From Piezodorus guildinii (lineage: Eukaryota > Arthropoda > Insecta > Hemiptera > Pentatomidae), in NCBI GenBank assembly GCA_023052935.1, contig CM041294.1, positions 104,564,116 through 104,628,115 on the forward strand: a stretch of DNA of 64,000 nt, in the 5' to 3' direction. The position numbers and the translations under genes were made by a program. Below the pieces are notes generated by a model that was not told the DNA's origin, did no database searches, and saw only the letters and a list, made by a program, of their open reading frames with translations. Shown piece after piece: positions 45,571-56,162 of this stretch; positions within the stretch are counted from its first letter, which is position 1; every line of letters starts with the position of its first letter.

Positions 45571-46426
45571 TTGCACACGACACTACGACTTTACTTTACT
45601 CCATAATCCGTTGTTAAAATCAATTTAAGAACTTTTAAATAAAGTTAGACTTGAAAAAGAGGTCTAAGGTTATAATGAAATTCGATGAAATCATTTTTTT
45701 TTCAGATTAAATTATTTAACAATAGAAATCATTACTAACAATTATCACTTAATTTTTAGGCCCTTTTTGTCTTTCTGCATTACGTTTTCAGCTTTCTATA
45801 TAAAATATAAAGGTATCCAACGGTATATTACACATCTATATTACTATTCTTGTGGTCGAAAAAAAAAAAATACCTAAAAAATATGTTTGCTCTTTACTCA
45901 GATTTAGTAAGTTATAAAATTTGTTTAACATCAATATTCACTCGTTTTTTACCAATGTTTCATTTTTTCAATGCTACGAAATCAAAAGTACTTTGGATGA
46001 AGGAAATTTAAAATATTTGCATTTGAACCCTGTGAGATTATTTTAATCAGAATGGTGCTGAAGCACACTAAATTTTACAACGATTTAGTAAATTAGATTC
46101 AAATCGTTAAAGACGTTTTTGATAATTTCGTGAAAGGATGAAAAATGCATTGAATAAATTGGTTATTATGGTTCGCTGATTTCAATGAAAATTTTCTAAA
46201 ACATCTCAAACTTATACACTTCTAAAATATTAAATTTGTTTCGTTCGAATTTTCGTTTTCGTGCTAGACTTATACGTTACATGCACGCAGAATTTTTAGT
46301 AAGACTTGGTCATTTGGAATAAGAGCACCTTAAAACGTGTATTTCCTGTGAAAATTCGTGTTCGAAAATTTTCACGATCGCAATACTTTCCTTTACTATA
46401 TATTTTACATAAAAGTAAGTGAAAAT
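45571..46426 (-). mobile_element. Family M repeat, copy M4 (diverged, full length)
   Basis: Left end GCACACGACACTACGACTTT, interior phrases ATTTGCATTTGAACCCTGTG and ACGATCGCAATACTTTCC, right end AAAGTAAGTGAAAATAAAAA. Same order as M3 with more substitutions. Confidence 0.78.
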
Positions 46427-47573
46427 AAAAATCTGTCCTAGTGTATGCGAATTATAATTTTAAATAAAATAACAAATCTATTCATGTAATTCCAATGTAA
46501 TTCAATTTGAGCCGTGTTTCGGCGATCTCATACTCATTCGGACTTCTTTTCTTCTTCTTTCGAGCGATTTTTGATGTTTGTAAGGGAATTTGATCCAACT
46601 GTGATAGTCCTAGTGGCGATCATTGGTCACGATGGAGGGACTATTCGGCCGACTGTAGTAGTCCGTGACGATAGTTAGAATCCAGTAACGATAGCGGGAC
46701 TACTCTCCCATCTCTAAGTTTAAGAATTTTAGATCTGCTTAGTTTTGCTAGACCAAATACAGAAGCCCCTTAAGTAGGCGACGAGCGGCCCCGTTCGAGA
46801 AAAGTCAGAAAGCAACTCAGGGTGAGTGTTAATATCTTGTAAAAAAACAAAAAAACAATCTGGAGATCCCTTGTTCTGGTCTAATCTAAATTTAAAGCTT
46901 TTTTTTTTTTTTTTTTTTGTTAAACTTTAGTGTTGGATTATCTGTTGTTTTTTTTTCCTCTTTTATCTTTCACAGTCCATAACCCAGATTTTATTTTTAG
47001 TACCGAAATCGAATACTATTTTAACCACATTTCATAAAAACACACATTTCATTGTTACCTAAAAACTGTTAACTGTTAAATACGACTAAGGGTTAAAATT
47101 CAAACATAATTCTTGATTTCAAAGAAGAAGCAAAAAAATTACATTTTTGCTAAGCCGCTTGATTGACGAATGCAGGTAAATATAGGTTTGATCGTGTAAT
47201 TTAGCAGCTATTCATGAGATCAGAACTGGTTATCAATGTTGCAAAACTTTTTACCGCAAATTAAACATGTCAATCTCAGCTTCCAGTAATCAGATCGAAA
47301 GCGAACAAGTTTACTTACACAAGCCTACTGAGATCTAACCAAATATTTGATTCTAGTTAGTTATTTAGTAGCTATTTTTTTATTTGCAAAATAAGATGCA
47401 TTTTATTAAAATATATTAATTAATACATAATATATTCAAGAAGTAATAATTGAATTTATGTTATTAATCGTGATATAGGGGCTTCATATTGCAATAATAT
47501 TTTGAGAACTATATATTTTTAGGACACAAACAGGATTTTAGTTTTTTTCTTTGAATTTTATATATTTTTTGCA
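46427..47573. other. Unassigned DNA
   Basis: 46540-46810 is GC-richer with short repeated phrases (GTAGTCCGTGACGATAG). A T run lies at 46898-46918. No gene recognised. Confidence 0.4.
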
Positions 47574-47862
47574 GGGAGCGGCGTGGTCTAGTGGGTAAAG
47601 CGCTAGTCTACTGTGCTCCGGCTCCCAGGTTTGAGTTCCGGCTTTGGAAGAGTATTATTTATTCTGTTATTTCAGCCGGGGGGCAATCCTGGGGTATGGA
47701 GACCGTCCTGGGGCACATCCGGCCTCAATCAAGTGGGTACCAAAAACTGGGGAAACTACCTGGCGGCTGAGCGTGATCTCTTGCACGGCCGTTGGCCCAG
47801 AAACAGAACGAATCTCTACATGTACTGAACCCAAAACTCTTCATGGGTTGTAGTGGTAAAGG
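47574..47862 (+). mobile_element. tRNA-derived SINE, family 1 (copy S1a, reference copy)
   Basis: GGAGCGGCGTGGTCTAGTGG at the start gives an exact box A (TGGTCTAGTGG). Box B is GGTTTGAGTTCC, slightly off consensus. A GC-rich body follows (CAGCCGGGGGGCAATCCTGG, GGGCACATCC, AGTGGGTACC, CCTGGCGGCTGAGCG) and ends GGGTTGTAGTGGTAAAGG, then a T-rich tail (47863-47899). It defines the family of which 10690, 13820 and 22950 are minus-strand copies. Open frames inside it are incidental. Confidence 0.92.
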
Positions 47863-47944
47863 TTTTTTTTTTTTTTTTTTAATTTTTTTTTTTTTTTTTG
47901 CCGATTTTCCTCTGTTATTTCTTCTGCTTGTCTCCTTGTTTTAA

Positions 47945-48067
47945 TTTTCACTTACTATATACTGTGAGGGAAAGTATTGCGATCGTGAAAATTTCCGAAT
48001 TCCAGTTTTCGACGAAAATACACGTTTTAGGGTCTCCTGGGTCCAAATGACGAGGTCTCGAAAAAAG

Positions 48068-48106
<39 letters not shown>

Positions 48107-48698
48107 GTAAGTCTAGCGCAAAAACAATTAGTTGTACGGAACTACAATTTCATATTTAAGACTAATATACGCCCGAGATGCTACAGCAACTTTTTCACTA
48201 AAATCGGCTGACCGGAAGTACTACTTTATCCCCTGCATTTAGCACCTTTTTACGATTTTCTCAAAAACGGCTCAAACGATTTTGATTAAACTCCCTATAT
48301 CGATGTAAAATTTAATTTATTTTATTTTATTTAATCTAATGGCTTTAATATCATGTAGGTTTCATTCTGTTTGAAACAGTCTGACAGGGCTTAAATGCCG
48401 ATATTTTAACCTTACCTTCGATTTACCTTCGAGTCAACACAGTGAGTGAACCATTAGTGTCCGTTATTTTTCTGATGTATATTCTTTATGTTTTATACTG
48501 TGCTTAATAAATCAGTGTAACTAAATGACTAAAGACTTATTTGTATTTTAATTACCTACACATATGTTTCCAACGAAAATGAATACATATTTTATTAAAA
48601 TCAACTTTGAATATTTTTTAAATTCAAGTGTAGTTAATAATTTTTAAATTAATTTCAACAGTCGTAGTAAGTAAAAGTCGTATGTTGCGCGCACCAGA
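47945..48698 (+). mobile_element. Family M repeat, copy M5
   Basis: Left end TTTTCACTTACTATATACTG, signature AGTATTGCGATCGTGAAAAT, (TG)n at 48069-48103, CTCAAAAACGGCTCAAACG, and right end AGTAAGTAAAAGTCGTATG then TTGCGCGCACCAGA. Same order as M2. Between about 48420 and 48600 it diverges from the others. Confidence 0.82.
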
Positions 48699-48935
48699 TT
48701 TTTTCCCTTTTGATTATTATTGTTATTCTCTTTGTAAACTTTTATTTTTATGTGTGAAGTAAATATTTGGATTTTCTGCAGTCGGTTACTTTATTCTATT
48801 ATATTTTCATTCTGCGTATGCATGAATTAATTGTTTTATTTTTCTTTATTCAGTTACTTTATTTTATTATATTTTGTTTTTGTCAATGTATGTATTAATT
48901 GTTTTATTTTGCTTCATTCACTTATTGTATTTTAT

Positions 48936-48939
<4 letters not shown>

Positions 48940-48982
<43 letters not shown>
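48940..48982. repeat. (TA)n microsatellite
   Basis: About 43 bp of pure TA. Confidence 0.95.
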
Positions 48983-48985
<3 letters not shown>

Positions 48986-49523
48986 CTACATCCTTCCAGC
49001 CTGCCTCATAATTAATAACAACAAATTAGCTCGGCTTGTCCAGAAGTATGTTCCCTGAAGGGGAGAGTTATCAATAATCAATGATTATCAACTGTAGCAG
49101 GCCAGAGAATGTTAAAAAAAAATAATTGTATGATTATGGTTATTAAAACGCATAATTATATTCAACATTTATTATACAATATTTTATTGAGTTTGAGATT
49201 TCACTTACTATAAGACACAAATTTACATTTAACTACTAAATAATACATTTAAAGACAAAACACATTTTAGAATTACTAACTTATGTCTTTTGAAGAGATG
49301 AGCGGAGAGAAGTACAGCAGCTGGAGTGGTATTTTGTATTTTTAAAGAGTTATCCCTTCCAACCCTCTCTGTTTGTTTTTGATTGGCTGAAGGTAAGCCG
49401 GTTTCTCTGCCAGTGAAATGAGAAACAAATCTCTTAATTCCTCTGGTCTATGAGGTGCTTCCGCTGCCGTCCTTTCTTTTTTCTCAAAATACTTTTCTTA
49501 TAAAAATTTTAATTTTGTTTCAG
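48983..49523. other. Unassigned DNA
   Basis: No feature that I can support. Confidence 0.4.
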
Positions 49524-49798
49524 TGGTGCGACAGGCCGTGCAGGTCCTGGACCTCGCGGTATAATCTCCTGGAAGATTACACTCGCGTTTCGCAATGCAA
49601 TTTGTACGGTAGGATCATCACTCCCTAATTTTGTGAGTGGCCACCATTTGGCTGACGGGTCTCACATGCCCGGGGGAGAGGCTGTGAGTGAATTCCCATT
49701 TAATTACATCCTTATAAAAGCCCCGGCGGGGCTTTTATTCGAACTCACAACCTTTAGCATGAGAGACTAGCGCCCTAGCCACTCAGCCACGGGCTCCC
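49524..49798 (-). mobile_element. tRNA-derived SINE, family 2 (copy S2b)
   Basis: The minus strand starts GGGAGCCCGTGGCTGAGTGG with box A TGGCTGAGTGG and box B GAGTTCGAATAAA (3' half damaged). The body matches 33026-33314 throughout. No convincing TSD. Confidence 0.9.
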
Positions 49799-49885
49799 TA
49801 TAATATACAAATTATAATAGTTAATGTAAAATAAATTAATCCTGATTATAGTATGGTCAACATACCATACCGTAATAAATATATG

Positions 49886-49887
<2 letters not shown>

Positions 49888-49958
<71 letters not shown>
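49888..49958. repeat. (TA)n microsatellite
   Basis: About 70 bp of TA after a short TATGTATG lead. Confidence 0.95.
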
Positions 49959-49963
<5 letters not shown>

Positions 49964-51222
49964 TCATATGACCACCTGTCGAGATAGGCTCTCTTTATAA
50001 ATAAATTTTTATTCTAAAAGTTTTCCATATGGTTGTCATGTAAATTATTAATTATAACATCGTAAACTTAACAACTGTATTAAGGGAGATGAGCACAAGA
50101 GTTAACTCATCACCTGAGTGGTGGAGAGAGAAAACCGCAGTTCAGTTGCACCCGTCTACTTTTAGACATGCTCAGCATTCCTGCTAGAATCTCTTTAAAC
50201 TTCCTCAGTATCTTTGCAATAATTATATAATAATTGTTTCTTTTCAGGAATTTAATCACCTCTACATTATCTTATACACAATTTATCATACTTTTCTATG
50301 CGTCACAGTTCGTTTACCTCAATTTCTGTCTTGATGTATTAAAAATATGGATAATTAAAAAACTTGATCCTTCTGCTGAAAGCATAAATTTCCGAGTTTT
50401 CTCGATACATAATGATGATCTTGTATTTAAATCAATTTCTCTGTTCTACTGAAAATTTCATCAGTCATGTATAAATGTGGATTTATGTAATACAATTTTT
50501 AACAGTAATTTCATTATCTAAATTTATTATAACTACCAGTTAATTTTATTATTGATTTAAAATATTGTGTAATATTCTACGAAGGTATTAGTCACTGAAG
50601 TTAGTTTTAATCTTGTTCTGGCTCAGAATTTCCCAACCTGAATTTCAACCACTTAGGTTAAGTAGTTTCAGGCAGTAATAATTTTATCATCTAGAGGAAG
50701 TTTAGATCCTTCAAACTTAAAAGGCTACTTTAAAAAGTGTATTTAGTATGACAAATTTATTAGAACGCAATAGTAAAATTAAGGGATTTATTTCCTCTTA
50801 CAGTATCTAGTTATACAAATGAGTAGAAATAGAAATCAATACGTTATTATTATCAGCCTAGAGCATTTAATTATCCCCAATTTTATCATAATTCATCAAA
50901 CAATTATATTCGCCATAATTAAAATAAACAAATGATTATGGGTAATTGAGTTTACTGCTAATTTACTGAAAAGAGAGGGATCTACAAAATAATCTTAAGC
51001 TATATTAATATTGATTTTGATATTGATTTAAACTACTAGCCTAATTTTTTTTTTTTTTTAACGTTTTCTTGACTTTAAGTTGTTTTTTTTTCTTTCAAGT
51101 ATTATTATTATTATTTTAAACTATTGTTTAATTAATAATTTTTTCCCTCTATTACTTATTTCCTAATAGTTCTTTCTCGTAAAATTTTTAAAATTTATTA
51201 GATCACATTTTAAAATAAAAAC
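49959..51222. other. AT-rich DNA, nothing assignable
   Basis: A 72-codon open frame at 50234-50452 (+) is hydrophobic AT-rich translation and not convincing. Confidence 0.4.
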
Positions 51223-51615
51223 GCTGCAAATTATTAGAAATTATTACAACGGTTTTTCATTTCCAAATAACTATATTAGGATATAATCGTTTATAAAGCT
51301 GTTAATAGGCAATCAACTAATATAAAAAGCAATAAATAATCCAAAAAAAAATGGTATATCACCATTGTTAATTTCTTTGCTAGTTCTAAACCAACTTCAA
51401 TGGATCTTTTTTTCATTTTGTAGGAAATTTAATTCTTAATGAAATAACACAATTTTGGTATTTATTTATTAATTAAGAAAAACGTTTTTTTTTCTATTGT
51501 TTATTTGGATTCTACGTATCATGAAACGTAATCCCTCAAACTTTGAAGAGGGTGAGGGAGGAAGGGGTAATTTTTTATTTGTTTTGTCGATTACAAAGGT
51601 TCATTATTGGAAATA
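51223..51615 (+). repeat. Family C repeat, copy C3 (uninterrupted)
   Basis: ACGCTGCAAATTATTAGAAA, TATAAAGCTGTTAATAGGCA, ACTTCAATGGATC, GGATTCTACGTATCATGAAA and GTAATCCCTCAAACTTTG parallel C2 on both sides of its SINE. Confidence 0.7.
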
Positions 51616-53241
51616 ATACTGTTGGCTTGTGACGTTTATATTTATTAGGAAATATACTATCCCAATTATTATTATAAAACTATTATAAATTAAACTGAAA
51701 TGAGGGGGGTGGATGGAGGTACAGCAATTTAAATTCTCTTGCTCTCCACCCCTGAGACAAATTGTTATCTTCTTATATTGGTCTAATTTAATAAACTTTT
51801 AGTTCAATGGAAAGCAAATATGGGACTACCAAAAGATAAATAGTACCTATAAGTTAATAAAAATTAATACAACACAAGATCAAGATACAACAAAAAATAT
51901 ACATATTATTTGATGAGTTTCAATTATAATTACTTTTTCTACTGGATTAATTAGTATTTGTTCAAATTAAGCTGTGCGACTAACCATAGACTGTTTTATT
52001 GTGACAGGCCAATTTACAACTTTAATTGGTCTGTTTTATACATTCAATTTAATTGGGGCTTTAATTAGAGTTATCTTTTGACAAGTGTATTTCTTTTGTT
52101 TTTTAGTAACTTGAAACGACAAACAATACATATCGGGAATCAATATTGAAAAATTTATCTTGTAATAAATACAATTATTCATACAACAAAAATTAATTTC
52201 CTACTCCAACTAAAATAAAGGAAAGTATATCACTCTTTTATGATATTTAAAAATAATGGCTGAAGAAATATCTGTGACAGCAGCTATATGTTTTTGAATA
52301 AGTTGGAATATCAAAGGAATCATTCAACTGTGGAAAAACGTGCATAGAGAAAACTAAAAAGGGTTGAAGGACTGGAATCTGTCATTTGAAGTCCCCCATG
52401 TGGAACTAATATTTTCTATTTCATGACATTTGTTGATAGTGTTACATTTTATTGTAAGATTTAAAAATTCATCAATTATCTTATTTCCCTGGGCTTGAGG
52501 ATATATATATTTTAAAACATCATTAAAGGTTGTTAAACAATTTAAAGTATTACAAATATACCTTTTGTCTACATGTTTAGTGAGCCCAAAATTACAGTTT
52601 TAAGAATTTGTGGCTTTCACTAGTGAATTTCGTTCTCAATTTAATGCATCTGATAAATTCGAGAAGCAATAAAATAATAATATTTAATGATAAAGTTGCA
52701 TAATACAGTATTATGCAAGAGTTGAACAGTAAGATTTTTATCCTTCAAATTATACAGAGAGGGAATATTATTTTTATAAACCATAGAAAATTGCTATGGT
52801 AGGATATTTTATTTCTTGTTCATTTAAGTAAGTATACATAGGAAATTCAAGTTTCTCCATAAATGCAATAATAATGAAAATTTTGTTTATTTGCTTGGCA
52901 ATATATATTAAATATTCAAGTTTTTATTATATATTTAATACGACACATCATTTTAAACGTATTTTTTTAAATTGATTCATTATTATTATTTTGGTAAAAA
53001 TAGCAACTAGGCATGATCTAAAGCATTATGCAATTAATATACTTATAAATGTATTCATAAAATAAAAAATTATTTTTATTCAGAGACATTTCGTTCCCAA
53101 ATAACAGAGGAAGTCCAATTTTAGAAGTTTCATTTAATACACAATTATTTAGTCAAATAGTAAATTATATAAATTTAATATAAGTAAAAGATACAAATAA
53201 AAACAGATAACAACATCGAATGAGTTTAGTAATGTATTATG
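51616..53241. other. AT-rich DNA, nothing assignable
   Basis: No open frame or repeat match that I can support. Confidence 0.4.
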
Positions 53242-53576
53242 AATGAATGAATAAAGCCTTTATTGCAAGGATAACATTTAAAAATTATAATATTTACATT
53301 TAGTCCAAAAATAATTTCTAATATAATCTAATATACTTTCTAATATAATCTAATATAATCTAATAAAAAGTTCTCATATAATTGAAAAAAAAATATAATG
53401 CTATGTGAAAAATAATAATAATGCATATACTTGTTAAATGAAAAAAAAACTATATAATTAATGTTCCTTAGTTGCTTATGATATTTACAATATGTTATCC
53501 CTACAGGCCTCTCCTTACGGAGGTGATGGTCTAACTTCCCCGGTGACCAAACCTATTGGGAAGTGAGTATTATGTA
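53242..53576 (-). repeat. LINE-like 3' end with (ATTC)n tail
   Basis: In reverse it ends AATAAAGGCTTTATTCATTC with three ATTC units, preceded by CCATCACCTCCGTAAGGAGA, like the 3' UTR of CR1/Jockey-type LINEs. GTATTATG occurs at 53234-53241 and 53577-53584 and could be an 8-bp TSD. Clade unknown. Confidence 0.5.
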
Positions 53577-54534
53577 TAATAAGAATATATTATGAAGTCA
53601 TGATTTATAACATATGTGCGTGTTCAGTGAAGTGATGTTACCCATTACCTGACTGCTGCCATCTTTGGTAGAACAATAAAACAAAATACAACCGGATTTA
53701 ACGGGTACCCCTTGTGCATGTAGAAGACAGGATTGATTTATCTCTGTTCTAATTAGAGACAGTTGTTTTATTGCGAATTATTTTAAGACCAACAAGCAAG
53801 AATAAAAAGCAGTCGCTACCACGTCTGAGGAGACATGGAGAGGGAAGAGAAGAAAGAAGAAATACGAGTAAAATAAAATCCACCATATAGCAGTATGTAA
53901 TATTTATTTTAATCATATAATTGATTAAAAATATCCATAGTCAATAAAGTATTTTGTATTTCGCCCTTTCGATAGGTCCACTAGCACCCAAAATCCAGAG
54001 TAACCACTCCAAAGAGTTTTGTTGGTAATATCCTCACAGAACGGGAATGATAATGAAACAGCGCAGAAGATTTTTTAGGAGGTAGACAAATAATAAGTGT
54101 TACAAAGTGGTTAGGGAGTTGGATAAAGAGCACTACAGTGTGGTAGCACGGATGATAAGAGACTTTCCAAAGAATGTTGTTCTATAAAAGGTTATAGATC
54201 GGTAGGTTGAGATCTTGTATTTAGAATGTGCACGGAAGAGCACGAAGTAAGAAAGTCACGGATATAAGAAGGTTTTCTAGCTCGCAAGGATTAGAATAGG
54301 AAGTAGCTTTTTTCTTCTGGATTAGCGATAGAGCCACCTTTGACGGGAATATCAGAGGGAAATGTGTGACTGTCTGGTGAGGCCTTACATAAATCTTATA
54401 AAACTATTCATTTATCTTTTTAACTTCGTCTCGTTTTCGCCACTGAGTCCCCCATGGTCAAAGTAGAAGAGGAAAACATTGGCGTGTCCGGAAAGAAATA
54501 CTTAAGAACAACCAAAAGTCACAAATGCTTCGTT
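53577..54534. other. Unassigned DNA 5' of the intact LINE
   Basis: Host target sequence. No gene recognised. Confidence 0.4.
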
Positions 54535-54545
54535 ATAACTCTTAC

Positions 54546-54845
54546 GAACAGTCATACGTTACATCGTCTCTCAGATTTTTGCTTTTTTCAGTAGGAATTC
54601 GCTTGAATTCAGTCTGGAGAAGATCACTAGACCTCAGGAATACTACGGCAGTGAATATTGGAGAAATTTCGGTAAGCAAAGTTATAATTTACTTTGTACA
54701 ATCACGAAAAAGTGAAAGAAGGGTCACTGATCAGCTGATTGCCGCTAGCTCGGCAAGCTCGGGCTTGCTTTTCGTTAACTTATCTTTTTTTTTTATCTTT
54801 AATTCTTATCTCATTATTTATTTATTATTATTATTTTCTTAATCA
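54546..54845 (+). promoter_or_regulatory. 5' UTR / presumed internal promoter of the intact LINE
   Basis: 300 bp without any ATG, so the first AUG of a full-length transcript is the ORF1 start at 54846. It is GC-richer than the flanks up to about 54780 and contains TCTCAG and TTCAGT phrases resembling arthropod initiator (TCAGT) sequences. The last part is T-rich. Promoter function is inferred from the clade, not seen. Confidence 0.6.
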
Positions 54846-56162
54846 ATGAGATATTTTCATCAAGTCATGTCCTCAAAGTCTGCAAGTAAAAGATCTAGAT
54901 CTGCAGGTTCTAACTCGTCTCCTACAAAACAGAGACCCCGCCGTGAACAAAATAAAAAAATAATTCCACCAGCGACCGCGTCAGCTACCTCATTAGGATC
55001 TGAACCACAGCCCAGCACATCATCACAAGGAATAACTGATGAATCCCCGTTTTTTACACCGAATCCATTTGAGATCCTCCAAAATAAAAAAGAAACCATG
55101 GAATCTTCTCCTATACCCAGGGAACCACTACCTCCACCAATATTTGTTAAAAATATTAAAAATTTTAAACTGATGTGTGCGCATTTAAACAAAGTAACTG
55201 ATCCTAATAGTTATTATTGTATAAGTAGAACCAATGATACTAAAATATCTCCGACTACTGCTGAAACCTACAGAAAGATTGTAAAATATCTGACTGAGAC
55301 CAAAGCTGACTTTCATACTTATCAGCTGCGCCAGGAGAGAGCATTAAGGGTCGTAATCAGAAACCTACATTCCTCAACACCCGTTGAAGCTATCAAAGAA
55401 GAACTGACAGAATTAGGATTCCAAGTGAGGCAAGTCACCAACGTTCTAAAAGATAAAAGTCCACTGCCTCTATTCTTCGTGGACTTGGAACCATCAGCAG
55501 GAGTCGAAAAAATCTATGACCTAAGTAGACTGTACTATACCCGTGTAACAGTTGAAAAACCGTACACAAAGAGGGAAATAGTTCAGTGTCATAACTGTCA
55601 GGCATATGGTCATACCAAAAGTTATTGCCATCACGTACCGCGCTGTGTGAAATGCGGTGAACAGCATAAATCAGAAGAATGTACAAGATCAAGATCAACA
55701 CCCGCTGTATGTGCCCTGTGCCTCAAGGACCACCCGGCTAACTACAAGGGATGCGAAATCTACAAGAAACTCAGAACCAGATACCAAAAACCTCAGGATC
55801 CGAATAAAACAGCTATACCAATCAGAAGCAGAAGAGAACCATCTAAACTTGTAAATTCTAATGTGTCATTTGCCCACTTGCTTGGAGGTGGAAGCCAGAG
55901 TCATGAAGTCGAGGCACTGCCGGAACAACATTTTCCTCAACATTCTCAATCTATTGTACAACAATCTATCCCTCAAAATTTACCTAATCTTCAAAAAACT
56001 CCTCAACATCAAATTTCTCATATCCCTCCACCATCAAACGTCACAGATCTTACCAGTCTAATGACATCGTTCATCTCCGAAATCAAATCTCTTGTTATGC
56101 CGCTTACATCACTCCTTACAAATCTAGTATCGAATCTAATCCCTGCCTTGAAAAATCCTTAA
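54846..56162 (+). CDS. ORF1p, gag-like nucleic-acid-binding protein of the intact LINE (438 aa)
   Basis: Coats LINE RNA to form the retrotransposition particle (known role of the family). Visible in order: a basic N-terminal stretch (SKRSRSAGSN, KQRPRREQNKK, about residues 14-40) suited to nuclear import or RNA contact; a Pro/Ser-rich region to about 95; an RRM-like/PRE_C2HC-type region around 165-235 (ALRVVIRNLHSS, LPLFFVDLEPSAGVEKI); then three zinc knuckles at about 247-303: CHNC-x4-H-x4-C, CVKC-x3-H-x4-C, CALC-x3-H-x6-C. The Pro/Gln-rich tail ends in a hydrophobic segment (about 400-435, TSLLTNLVSNLIPAL). The start is the first AUG of the presumed transcript; a second Met at 54867 is possible. 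The stop TAA is immediately followed by the ORF2 ATG. No lesion seen. Confidence 0.95.
   Translation: MRYFHQVMSSKSASKRSRSAGSNSSPTKQRPRREQNKKIIPPATASATSLGSEPQPSTSSQGITDESPFFTPNPFEILQNKKETMESSPIPREPLPPPIFVKNIKNFKLMCAHLNKVTDPNSYYCISRTNDTKISPTTAETYRKIVKYLTETKADFHTYQLRQERALRVVIRNLHSSTPVEAIKEELTELGFQVRQVTNVLKDKSPLPLFFVDLEPSAGVEKIYDLSRLYYTRVTVEKPYTKREIVQCHNCQAYGHTKSYCHHVPRCVKCGEQHKSEECTRSRSTPAVCALCLKDHPANYKGCEIYKKLRTRYQKPQDPNKTAIPIRSRREPSKLVNSNVSFAHLLGGGSQSHEVEALPEQHFPQHSQSIVQQSIPQNLPNLQKTPQHQISHIPPPSNVTDLTSLMTSFISEIKSLVMPLTSLLTNLVSNLIPALKNP

Noticed and set aside
54525..54842. 105-codon open frame over the intact LINE's leader
   Set aside because: Its ATG lies in host DNA upstream of the TSD and it runs through non-coding leader.
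54860..55192. Minus-strand open frames inside LINE ORFs
   Set aside because: Mirror frames of well-supported coding sequence.
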